Source: Malus domestica (taxonomy: Eukaryota > Streptophyta > Magnoliopsida > Rosales > Rosaceae). From it: a stretch of DNA of 64,000 bases. Positions 38,525 to 48,376 of this stretch are shown here, piece by piece (position 1 is the stretch's first letter; the number at the start of each line of letters is the position of its first letter). The notes beneath the pieces are model-generated. The model had not been told where the DNA came from. It saw only the letters and a program-made list of their open reading frames with translations, and did not search any database. The position numbers and the translations under genes were made by a program. The DNA is taken from NCBI RefSeq assembly GCF_042453785.1, contig NC_091672.1, positions 2,175,001-2,239,000 on the forward strand, read 5' to 3'.

Positions 38525-39760
38525 TTCTAGGGTTACTCAGTCTGGTCGCGTAATCCAAATGAAGTACCAAAACGTGGAAGAGCTTAGTCCTGCAACTTTA
38601 CAATGATCAGTTCCTTGAGGAGCCTTTCAGGTAAAGATTCCGACAAGTCCCGAGCTGTGAGTAAAACTGTTCTGTGCCCGTATAAACTAAACTGCCCACA
38701 TCAAGCTATATGTCTTTTCACTTTGAAAAAGATAAAATCCGTTCCCTGAAATATCAACAGAAGTATGAAGAACATCAGTCACCCAACAGCAGATGTAGAG
38801 TAAGCAACTCTGTGACACGCAATAGGACTTCTTGAAAAGATTTCAAATTTCAAACCAACACAACATTGCGACACTACACCAATTCGAAACTTGAAAAAAC
38901 TCCAAGATGAAAAGGAATCGGACGCCTGACCTAGACTAATCCTAAATCCATTTCCCTGCCCGTGCTCACCACCCGGGCTAACCCCAAGAGCTTGGTCAAA
39001 TCATCATTTTCGTTACTTGGTTACAATGGAACGGAATCAAACATTTGACCTAGCCTAATCCTAAATCCATTTCCCCACCCGCCCTCGCCACTTGGGCTAA
39101 ACCCCATGAGCTTAGTCAAAGCAAACTTTCACCATCACACAAAAGTCATATCTTTCGACCATAGAACCGGCACGAAACAGATTTCCAATCAATTTAATGG
39201 AATGCAAATGATGCATTTTTTCCCCTAATTTCATTTTCCTCTACTTAAACAAACAAATCATTAAACTAAATGAAATCTACACCAAGTTTCCATCTTTCAA
39301 TTCTCTTCGAACTAAAGTTTAATCATTTTTTGCACATCACCAAGAAAAAAAATTCACCGACAAATTTATCCCACCATACAAATCAAACTCAATAAAAAAC
39401 AAATCCAAAAAACTAAAACATAATTCAAGAAAAAGTAAAATAAAATGAAAATGCCAAGCTTCTTTTGAGCTCCCGAAGCTCAAATCTCGAGATACGAACA
39501 CGCTCAAAAGCAAACCCAGATCGGAGAAACGCGAAGAACAATACCTGATCGAGCTTCCTCAACGGACGCAATGGGGCAAGATTCGGCGAGTAAAGTACAA
39601 CTCTGAGAAAATGGGGCGCTACAAACCCTAGAAACCTTTGGAGGTGCTGCGATGGCGAGAGAGAGGAGAAAGCGAGAAGAGGATTGATGGCGAGCTAACA
39701 AACAAAACACTGACTTCTCTTTCCGCTCCGGTTGCACTGATTATTTTGAGGGAATGTGGG
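38525..39760 (-). promoter_or_regulatory. KIPK 5' UTR with ~800-bp leader intron
   Basis: Minus strand: a non-coding exon ends GCTCGATCAG with donor GTATTG at 39544, and the acceptor ATTTCAG lies at 38746. Inside the intron, an ~80-bp block is duplicated (38930-39000 and 39050-39122, containing CTAATCCTAAATCCATTTCC and GGGCTAA ... AGCTT(G/A)GTCAAA). Confidence 0.6.
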
Positions 39761-39916
39761 TCCCGGTCCCACCGCATACGTAGGGTCCATCGAAAAATGT
39801 GAAAATTAATTTGAAAAACTATCTTGGGATTGTCCATATCCCAGTCGTTTTCTGAATTTTAGGGCGGTTCTTGTTTTTTGGGGTGAAAAATATGGGAAGG
39901 AGGGTAAATAAAATGG

Positions 39917-40093
39917 CGGATCCTTTTCGCATGGATTCGGAATCCCCTAATCATATTCGTTTATCATACAATGTACGGTTAATTTTTGTAAGATACTATT
40001 TATATTTAATTTTAAATTTTAAATTAATGATTTATAATTACATAATTTATAATGAACTTACATGATTACAAGATCCCAATGATCATTTTCCAA
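39917..40093. mobile_element. MITE, GGATCCTC family, copy 2
   Basis: GGATCCTTTTCGCATGGATT and CGGAATCCCCTAATCATATT with an inner ATCATACAATGTACGGTTAA, closing at GATCCCAATGATCATTTTCC. Same inner words (TACGGT, TTAATTTTAAATTTT) as the other copies, but more degraded. Confidence 0.45.
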
Positions 40094-40149
40094 ATAAAAG
40101 ACCAAATCTTCTTCGTTCAAAATGGGTGTCACGTCGCCTTAATGAGTGA

Positions 40150-40275
40150 CTGATATGTATTTATTATCTATACTAAAGTGAAGGGGAACAGCTAAGCTCA
40201 ACATAGTAATAATATGGTTCAAATAGCGAAAGTCGAATCTAAGACCTCTTAATGAAGAAAAATATCACTAGAAGT
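40150..40275 (-). repeat. tRNA-derived SINE-like element, copy d (partial)
   Basis: ATTATCTATACTAAAGTGAA, AATATGGTTCAAATAGCG and GTCGAATCTAAGACCTCTTA match copy c with internal deletions. The 5' and tail parts are shortened. Confidence 0.45.
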
Positions 40276-40499
40276 ACAAAATGGCAATGAAGGCTTTTTT
40301 TCGGTTTCCGTGTTTTTTACTGTGAGTTATTTTTGGACTGTTTGTTGTTGTACATCAGTACTTGTAAGTTTAGCTACTTGCTGTGGATTCGTTTTAGAAT
40401 ATGTTAAGATGTAATCACATCACGGGTCATACATATTTGTTAGAAAAGTATGGATTTGAATATTACTTATCAAGATGACGGGAATTGGATCTGGATGGT

Positions 40500-41165
40500 T
40501 AAAAGCGTTCACTCGTATGTAACATTTTAAGATTAAATTATTTCTTACGTACAATAAAAAAAGGTTTTTTCTATCTACATACTTGTCATTTTGATAGCGG
40601 ATTTATTCTTGTCATTCATTTTAACTATTCATGTAAGCAAGTTTCAAACGAAAAAACATCTGTCATTTCGACTTTTTGATTAAACATGTTTATTAGGCTC
40701 TAGACTCTCGACTCCAAGAATATAATTAAAGGCGTTCACTCATATTTAAAGTCCTAAGATCAAATTACTTCTAAAGTCCCGTAAAAACAATGTTTTTTCT
40801 CTCTAAATACTTGTTATTTTGAAAGCAAGTCTACTCTTATCATTTTAACTATTCAAGTAAGCGAGTTTCAAGTGAACAAACGCTTGTCATTCAGACTTTT
40901 TGATTAGACAATGTTTATTAGGCTCTAGACTCTCGACTCCAAGAAGCTAGTTAAAAGCTTTCACTCATATTTAAAGTCATGAGATCAAATTATTTCCCAA
41001 GTACGTTTAAAAACGATTTTTTCTATCTAAATACTAGTTAGCAAATATGCTCTTATGATTTTAACCATTCAAATAAGCGAGTTTCAAGCGAACAAATGCA
41101 TGTCATTTCGACTTTTCGATGGAACATGTTTATTAGGCTCTAGACTCTTCAACTCCAACAAAACT
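40500..41165. repeat. Minisatellite, ~2.9 copies of a ~227-bp unit
   Basis: The phrase GGCTCTAGACTCTCGACTCC(A) recurs at about 40695 and 40920 and, with one change, at about 41140. CACTCATATTTAAAGTC follows at 40738 and 40966 with a variant at 40510. The TTCTATCTAAATACT and GTCATTTCGACTTTTTGATT blocks repeat in the same order. Head-to-tail and moderately diverged. No coding potential. Confidence 0.8.
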
Positions 41166-41500
41166 TTCCAAGCTTGCTAGAGCTGTATTTTCATCCATTT
41201 TGTCGTTTACGTATGACACGTTATTTAGTAATGAAATATACATAATGACATGATTATTGAAGTAAACTAATTTGTTTGGAAGGAATGCTACAAGCATATA
41301 ACACCTTACGCTTTTTTTATATTTCATCTGATGTAGATGGCTGTTAAGGTTGGAAGGAAAATGGACAGATGTAACACGTTACACTTTTTTATATTTGTTT
41401 GGAAAGAAAATGGACAAATATAAAAATGGCTACAAATACAATGTACAAATAAGTTAAGTATTTTCTTTAAATTGATCGATAATTGTACGAATAATATTTG
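41166..41500. other. AT-rich spacer
   Basis: No gene or element recognised, apart from a small local repeat of GGAAGGAAAATGGACA-like words. Confidence 0.4.
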
Positions 41501-41502
41501 GT

Positions 41503-41889
41503 TACTCAAAGATGAGTAGGAATTCCTACTCAAAATTCTTAGTATTTTAATCACAGAGTTTTGTGTTTATGATCATAACTGTTCATACTATGAATCACAT
41601 TGTAAAGATCTATCTCTGCAAAAAATAAATTAAAACCAAGGTCATTTAGTCAATCTATTGTAGCAAATACATAGACAGTTCATAATGCTTTTTCCAATTA
41701 TGTTCATTTGTTTTTAAACAGTTTGGTGACTAAACAACCTTGGTTTTAATTGATTTTTTGCAGATGTGATCTTTATAGGGTGATTTATAATATGAACGGT
41801 TTTGATTATAAACACAAAGTTCTATAAATTGATAACAAACAATTTTGAGAAATTTTGAGTAAGAGTTCATACTCATCTTTGAGTAGCCA
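41503..41889. mobile_element. TIR element (MITE-like)
   Basis: The left arm GGTTACTCAAAGATGAGTAG with ATTAAAACCAAGG deeper in is inverted relative to the right arm CCTTGGTTTTAAT ... CATACTCATCTTTGAGTAGCC. The arms are about 150 bp long with mismatches. The target duplication is not clear. Confidence 0.5.
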
Positions 41890-42012
41890 AGTAAGAACTA
41901 TTTAAATACATTAGTATTAACATTGAATGAACCAAATTGATGGTTTACCTAACATTTTATATTTATTTTTTTCAAATTATTTAATCTCACAATTATACGA
42001 GACATCATTTGG

Positions 42013-42485
42013 TATTACGGTTTAGTAATATTCCTCTTTACTTGTAAGTAAGAGATATTCGGTTTGATTCTCGCTAAAGTCAAATTTGACCAAATTATTA
42101 TGGCTAGCTCGTTGTGAGACTTATACAATGTTTAAGTATCTACGAAATTGTCGATATTTCCGTCGAAATGTCCTTTCACTCTATATCGGCAAGATATAGG
42201 AAAATCAATGAATATCAACGATATTTACCGATTTTGTACAAAAATTTTGCCAAAACCCATTATACATTTCAAACTTTTGAATTCTTTTGAGAATTTTTTA
42301 TCTGATTTCAACCAAATTTGAGTGAGTTGATATACTCACTTCATTGCAAATTTTCATAATTTCGTTAAAGGCAACCGATATCAATAGTTTCATAAATCTG
42401 CATATCAATATTTCCCCCATATCAATATTATAAACGTTGAACTTGTCTCACTTATCTATTTCTTAATATAAATAATATCGTATGT
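42013..42485 (+). repeat. tRNA-derived SINE-like element, copy e, split by a ~310-bp insertion
   Basis: The 5' part at 42013-42124 (TTCCTCTTTACTTGTAAGTA, TTTGATTCTCGC, GCTAGCTCGTTGTGAGACTT) stops. The tail part (TTAATATAAATAATATCG) resumes near 42434. ACTTAT-like sequence occurs on both sides of the intervening 42125-42433, suggesting an insertion with a short target duplication. The inserted DNA is AT-rich and not identified. Confidence 0.4.
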
Positions 42486-43050
42486 ATTTGAAAAACAACC
42501 ATATGAAACAAAAATGGACCATCATATGTCAAACCCCATCTCATAATTTACCTGCTAATTAACCACCTAATTAGTATATCATGATTATGTTCAACAAAGG
42601 TTTGTCCATGTTACACGGATGCACAGTCAAAAGGACACGACCAACACCAAGACAAAATAAAAGATTGATGGATTTGATGTTCCGCAATGTATTATATGGA
42701 CACTTTCACAGTCATACAAAAATAGTGCATCACTGGTCTTCAATCTTCATCATGCTATCAAGTATGAATCTAAGGCTCAAATGTCTCGCATCAAATATGG
42801 CAATTAGATGAATTTCGAGAGGGTGGTTGGGTCTTTTGCATAAATACTCATTGAATATCGTTTCGAAACTCCTCCTTCTCTATTATTTGATCGATAAAAG
42901 GAAAATAAAAAAAAGTTTCGAGAGGGATTCGAGCATTTAATGCTTGAAGGGTTTGGAGTAGGATTTGAGTTTTGCTTAAAGGATTTTGAGAGAATTCAAG
43001 TTCTGCTCAAGAAGTCATCGAGTGACTATGAACTCATTTGTATGTGCTTT
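42486..43050. other. Intergenic DNA, nothing recognised
   Basis: One open stretch (42581-42811) has no recognisable protein signature and normal intergenic composition, so it is not called as a gene. Confidence 0.5.
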
Positions 43051-43268
43051 TAAAATGATTGAAAGCATTTTCAAATAAAATGTTTTTGGATTCCAAAAAC
43101 ACTTTAAGTGTTTTCTACAAGAAGTATCAGTTATGTGCTTCTTCCGAAAAGCATTTTAAGTGAAATGATTTTCTAGGATCTACTAGCATTTTTACTAAGA
43201 ATTGTTTCCAAAAATATTTTCACAAAATGCGATTTCAATCATTTTAAAAGTAAATCCAAACGAGCTCT
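43040..43268. mobile_element. MITE with AAAATGATTGAAAGC ends, copy 1
   Basis: The left end CTTTTAAAATGATTGAAAGC is inverted relative to the right end CAATCATTTTAAAAGTAAAT. The interior contains AGTATCAGTTATGTGCTTCT and TTTACTAAGAATTGTTTCC. The same words, in reverse, occur at 45841-46052. Confidence 0.55.
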
Positions 43269-43515
43269 ATATCTTTAACAATCCAAATTAAATGTTAGTA
43301 TGTCATATTTACCCTCTAACAATGAGTACTACTTCGGAGTATCGGATAATTTAAATATTTCAACCGTTAAATTTAAATTCTTCTACTTTTAAACAAATCT
43401 AATAGTTAAATGACTCGAAATTCCGAATGATATTATATTAATCATTTAGATTTTAATTTTTATATTTTCAAGCAAATTTAATAGTTAAAATATTCGAAAT
43501 CCCAAACGATATTAT

Positions 43516-43742
43516 ACTGGGAATGAGGATACTTTCTGAATTCTCTTTGTAAGGATCTTGGGGATCCTCAAATCGTGTATGTTCGTTGTACATTATGCAA
43601 TCAGAAATCATTTTAAATACTTTTATTTAAAATTAAATATAAATAACATATGATGAACTGACCGTACAATATATAATAAACGAACATGATTTAAAGATCT
43701 CAAGATCCTCACAAAGAGAATCAGGTGAGGGTCCTTATTCTT
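43516..43742. mobile_element. MITE, GGATCCTC family, copy 3
   Basis: CTCTTTGTAAGGATCTTGGG and GATCCTCAAATCGTGTATG, then ATTTTAAATACTTTTATTTA, ACTGACCGTACAATATATAA, AACATGATTTAAAGATCTCA and AGATCCTCACAAAGAGAAT. The two ends are inverted relative to each other (CTCTTTGT/ACAAAGAG). Very close to copy 1. Confidence 0.65.
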
Positions 43743-44024
43743 TTAGAGTAGGTGTAGAAGTGCTAGCAATCAACAGAGACTCAGATAGAGGAAACATGAT
43801 TTTGTGTGGCCATGTAATGTTGGGTTTCTATCGAATTGAATGCCCCGACACACTAAGTCCAATTAATAAAAGATCTTTCTTCTTGGAATTGAAAACGAAA
43901 TTTGAAATGGGTCGGTCCAAATACGACAGGGTTTCACCATGTGATTGATTTGACATCGTCGGACCCCACCTTGTTCGGCCTCTACACCAAAACTATCCCA
44001 TGCTTTATCATATTTTGGTATAAG
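43743..44024. other. Spacer, nothing recognised
   Basis: No gene recognised; short open frames only. Confidence 0.4.
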
Positions 44025-44228
44025 TCAAATTTACAATATGATAACATAATATTTTTAATAATATCGGTATGAGAAGTTTGGTACAAGTTTCTATAATCTC
44101 AAATTTATAGTATGATAACATAATATTTTTAATAATATTGGTATGAGAAGTTTGGTATAAGTTTCTATCACGCTCAAATTTACAGTATGATAACATAATA
44201 TTTTTAATAATATCAGTATGAGAAGTAT
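44022..44228. repeat. Minisatellite, three copies of a ~67-70-bp unit
   Basis: The unit TATGATAACATAATATTTTT-AATAAT-AT(C/T)(G/A)GTATGAGAAGT recurs at about 44035, 44112 and 44185, linked by GGTA(C/T)AAGTTTCTAT. Copies are nearly identical, so the array is young. Confidence 0.85.
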
Positions 44229-45062
44229 GTCAACATTCATTTTCATTATACAGTTACAGAAAATACTTTTAACATTCTATTTTTATCTTTCCAAGTGATA
44301 CAGTAATTGGAATTGCTTATTATCCAGGTAAATATTTTAGGAAATAGGATGCTAAATTTCAACCTAAATGATCCCACAAATAAAGAAATTGTACAGTATG
44401 AAATAGCATAAAAAAAATGATTTGTGCGTCCTGGATTTGAAAATAATTTTGAACCCTCCCCTTCATGATGATATATTTTTTGAAAGCAAAAAAAAAAAAA
44501 AAAAAAGAAAAGTGCTAGGCCATTATTTAAATATAGTTGGTAGACCAAAACCCTAAACGAAACTGTAAACCTAAATCATGCCTTCAACGATTTAACTGCG
44601 CCTAATAATAGATAATTGTAATTTTCGATTGAACATTCACGACCAATTGTATTTATCGATATACACATGGATGTACAAATACAACCGTATACAATGTACA
44701 TTATGAAGTGGAACCATCCATCTCACATGGCGTATGTGCCAAGTTCATTCCTTGGCCGGCCGAAGGGGATGGTTGGTGTCTGTATTGGCCCCTCCTCGAG
44801 TCCTCGGTCCTCAACTTAAGCAGTAAACATGGGAAGGCATGATTAGCCATATAAAGTGCCCTATTAATTTGTTAATCCCAAGTCCTTAGGCACCTAAAGT
44901 GAAGCCATCAAATCTTCTTTTGTTTCTTTTTTATCCTTATTCTATGCTTTCTATGTATAAAGCAATTTTCTTTTGGGATATCAAAGGTTTTTGAATGGAA
45001 TGATGTTGTTTAAACTTGAAAGCAGCCTTCTAATTTAACTTCCATTATGCAAATGTGGAAAT
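44229..45062. other. Intergenic DNA, nothing recognised
   Basis: An A-run at 44489-44506. No gene, RNA or clear element was found. Confidence 0.5.
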
Positions 45063-45839
45063 GTCACATTCCAGGCCGGGCCCCCCATCATATCCCGGGT
45101 TCGACTCCGCCGTAGCACAATAGTGTCTACTTTGGGTACTCACACGAGAACTTCTCAGTAGGTCACCCATTATGGGATTGCTCTTTTGGGAACTCGCTTA
45201 ACTTCGGAGTTATGATAGAATCCGAAGTCAATGAGTTCCCAAAATGCCTCGTGCTAGGTAGAGATGAGAATATACATATAAGGCTTATAGGATTTACTCC
45301 CCTGGGCGATGTGGGATGTTACAATACATCCCCTTAGGGGCCTAACGTCCTTGTCGGCACACATCCGGTCAGGGATTGACTCTGATACCAAATTGTCACA
45401 TCCTAACTCGGGCCCCCAACACATCCCGGGCTCAACTCCGCAGTATCACGATATTGTCCACTTTGGGCCCAACCACACCCTCACGGTTTAGGGGCCTAGC
45501 GTCCTTGTCGGCACACATCCGGTCAGGGATTGGCTCTGATATCAAATTGTCACATCCTAACTCGGGCCTCTAACAGATCCCGGGCTCGACTCCGCCGTAT
45601 CACGATATTATCCACTTTGGGCCCAACCACACCCTCACGGTTTTGTTTCTGGGAACTCACACGAAAACTTCCCAGTGGGTCACCCATCATGGGATTGCTC
45701 TTGTGCGAACTCGCTTAACTTCGGAGTTTCGATGGAATCCAAAGTCAATGAGTTCCCAAAAAGCCTTGTGCTAGGTAGAGATGAGAATATACATATAAGG
45801 CTTACATGATCCACTCCCCTGGACGATGTGGGATGTTAC
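45063..45839 (-). mobile_element. Cassandra TRIM retrotransposon with internal duplication
   Basis: Read on the minus strand it runs: LTR (45839 to ~45550), primer-binding site TGATATCAGAGCCAATCCCT, a partial LTR 3' segment (~45497-45397), a second primer-binding site TGGTATCAGAGTCAATCCCT, then another LTR (~45320-45063). Both LTRs begin TGTAACATCCCACATCG and carry the 5S rRNA-like block (complement of CGCTTAACTTCGGAGTT and GGTCACCCATCATGGGATTG). There is no coding region, as normal for TRIMs. No matching 5-bp duplication is visible at the outer ends. Confidence 0.85.
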
Positions 45840-45840
45840 A

Positions 45841-46052
45841 GTTAATGTTTGGAATTGCCCTTTTAAAGTGGCTGAAAACGCTTTTAGTAAAAATGCTTAT
45901 GGAAACAATTCTTAGTAAAATGGCAAGTGAATATTGGAAAACCACTTTATTGCTGCGTGCAAGAAGCACATAACTGGTGCTTTTGGAACCCAAAAATATT
46001 TTTTCTAAAAGCACTTTCAGTCATTTTAAAAACAGTTCCATACTACAAGCCA
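45841..46052. mobile_element. MITE with AAAATGATTGAAAGC ends, copy 2
   Basis: GCCCTTTTAAAGTGGCTGAAAA, AACAATTCTTAGTAAA, AGAAGCACATAACTGGTGCT and CTTTCAGTCATTTTAAAAAC match the element at 43040 in reversed order. It abuts the Cassandra element directly. Confidence 0.55.
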
Positions 46053-46109
46053 TGAATTAGTTCATGGTAACAATGGTTAAGCTTAGGATCCCATTTTTAT
46101 TATTCTTCT

Positions 46110-46262
46110 TTGAGAAATGCTAGGGAGATTTTTTCAAACTGGGATACTCTATGGACTTTCTACAACCTCACAGTTTAACGTTAATTCTCATGTTAACATT
46201 ATAAAACATTGTGTAAAAAACATGAGGTTCTTTGAAAAAGTCGCCTTAGCATTTTTCTTCTT
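46110..46262. mobile_element. Small TIR element (MITE-like)
   Basis: GAGAAATGCTAGGGAGATTT on the left is inverted relative to AAGTCGCCTTAGCATTTTTC on the right, with TTTTTCAAA/TTTGAAAAA continuing the arms. About 150 bp, no coding potential. Confidence 0.5.
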
Positions 46263-46387
46263 CTTTTGATCAACATTATTTGGTTCTTTGATGGGTAGAG
46301 ACCATCCACTAGGACAATATTCTTGCTGGCATTCACTTTCGTTTAAACTTCGTTAGATAAAGAGTTCGATACTAATTTATTACCAAA

Positions 46388-46598
46388 AGGATCTTGGAGG
46401 ATACTCTCTTTATAAGGATTATGGGAAATCTCAAATCGTGTTTGTTCATCGTATATCATGCAGTAAGTTTTCATCATGTACTATTCATATTTAATTTAAA
46501 ATAAAAACAATAAAAATAAATTCTAACCGTATAATATACGATGAAGATACACGATTTGATGATTCCTAAGATCCTCCAAAAAGGATCCTCATTCAATT
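46388..46598. mobile_element. MITE, GGATCCTC family, copy 4
   Basis: AGGATCTTGGAGGATACTCT, CAAATCGTGTTTGTTCATCG, ACCGTATAATATACGATGAA and GATCCTCCAAAAAGGATCCT share the layout of copies 1 and 3. Confidence 0.6.
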
Positions 46599-47530
46599 TA
46601 TTATTGGTAGCATTTTGTGACCAAGTCAAATTTCTCCAGTAAATATATATTATTGTACTGAAAAAGGTAACTGACTAAAATATTCAAGCTATGATTCGTT
46701 GTAGTACCATATGATGGTTCGCCGACCATGAAGGTCAATCAAATATTAATTTTGAGCCCAGAGTTGCCCACACGTTGAACAGGCTTTGGAAAACCATAAC
46801 CCTAATTAAATTGAAAAGCAAAAAACATTCTTAATTCATGGATGAGCTTCATTATGTGCCATTTGCCCTTCAAAAATTTATTTAATAATGAGTGATACGA
46901 AAAATAAATGAATTAGATTAAAAACAGAAAACTTAAAAGTTGTGGAAGTTAAATTTAACAGCTAAAACATTTATAACATTGAGAGATTTTTTAATATGCT
47001 TGGAACACGGTTCAGTACGCCATACAACATTACACAAGTAGAGGGAAATTTTTTGTTTTCAAAGTATTCATCCACTTATATTACGACATATAGCGTATAT
47101 ATTCGTATTTCAATCACACTAAAAAATCTCTTCATAACACTGAATGTTACGTATCATTAAAACCAAAATCCTTAGTATACTCACCTTCATTTCTCCCTCC
47201 TTCACTTACGACAATCTTTCATCATTCTCCATTCCTCTTATTTCCCATATCCTTCACCTTCATTTGCACAAGAAGGCTTTTGACTCCGGATAACCTAAAA
47301 GCCCAACATGATTCAAACACTTGTTTTTGTTGAAAGCCCGATTAGATTCGAGTGAAGTAACTGGGCTTTGACTCGCGCTCATCTATCTGATCCCCTTGCC
47401 CTTGATGTCGGCAGTTCCGGCTTACGATTTTATTCAAGTGGCGTCTTCGCAGGGAACCAGTGACCCTCCTCAATCATGGCGTTTGTCGGTGTTGATTATT
47501 GAGTGAGTGATGACGCGACTAAAATACTCA
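46599..47530. other. Intergenic DNA, nothing recognised
   Basis: Mostly AT-rich. A more balanced patch at 47330-47505 contains a short open stretch (readable as VASSQGTSDPPQSWRLSVL) that I could not assign to a family. Confidence 0.4.
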
Positions 47531-47544
47531 ACCATCATTAATAA

Positions 47545-47912
47545 GATAAATACATGTTTGTTGGTATAATTAGTCAATTTTCCTTATGAATTTAACTTTT
47601 AGCCGATTACCTTTTTGAATTTTTATAAATAGCTAATTTCCCCTTGACTTTAGATTTTAAAATTTTTCATCAATTTTTCATCATTTTTGCCCTTATACAG
47701 TTGTCATATGTTGTTTCCATGATAAAGATGGATGGACAATTAGATGATTTTTTTTTTTAAATATAACACCATGGGGAATTGGCTATTTACTAAAGTTCAT
47801 GGAGTTAATCGGTTAAACTTAAAGTTCGAGAGGGTAATCTGCTAAAATTAAAGTTCAAGAAGGAAATTGGCAGCACCATACAAGTTCGTGGAGTTAATCG
47901 ACAAATATTCCA
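47545..47912. mobile_element. Degenerate TIR element
   Basis: Words on the left (TTAGTCAATTTTCCTTATGA, TTTTAGCCGATTACC, ATAGCTAATTTCCCC) are complementary to words on the right (GGGGAATTGGCTATTTACT, GGGTAATCTGCTAAAAT, AAGGAAATTGGCAG). It is therefore an imperfect inverted repeat around a loop at about 47690. Confidence 0.4.
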
Positions 47913-48084
47913 TAAGATAAATTCATAATTTGACATGACAGGCCAGATGGTACACCTAATGCGGTACAAAATTTGATATCTCTAACATTTTCTTACCTCT
48001 TAGATTTTGTTTAGAAAATCAATTTACTATCTCATCAAGTACAACACTTGGTCAACACGTGACGCTATCGAACAAAAAATCAGA

Positions 48085-48180
48085 TGAAATATGCACTATG
48101 ATAAATAAAAAAGGACATTTCATCAGATAAACTATGCACTATGATAAATAAAAAAGGACATTTCATTAGATAAACTTTAA
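48085..48180. repeat. Two-copy tandem duplication (~53 bp)
   Basis: ATGCACTATGATAAATAAAA with AAGGACATTTCAT(C/T)AGATA occurs twice in direct succession. Confidence 0.8.
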
Positions 48181-48210
48181 CCGTACTAAATGTAAAATTT
48201 ATGTCACTTA

Positions 48211-48376
48211 GTACTACGGTCTAATAGTATTTTTCTTTAATTGTAAGTGAGAGGTCTTAGGTTCTATTCTCGCCAAAGGCGAATTTGAACTACATTATTG
48301 CTATGCTAGCCCATTGTGAGGCTAAACCCACTTCATCCCCTTAGTTTAGATATTATCGTTTGTTAAAAAAAAAGTA
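48211..48376 (+). repeat. tRNA-derived SINE-like element, copy f
   Basis: The best-kept plus-strand copy: AATTGTAAGTGAGAGGTCTT, GGTTCTATTCTCGCC (B-box like), CTAGCCCATTGTGAGGC, TAGTTTAGATATTATCG, then an A-run tail at 48366-48374. Confidence 0.6.
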
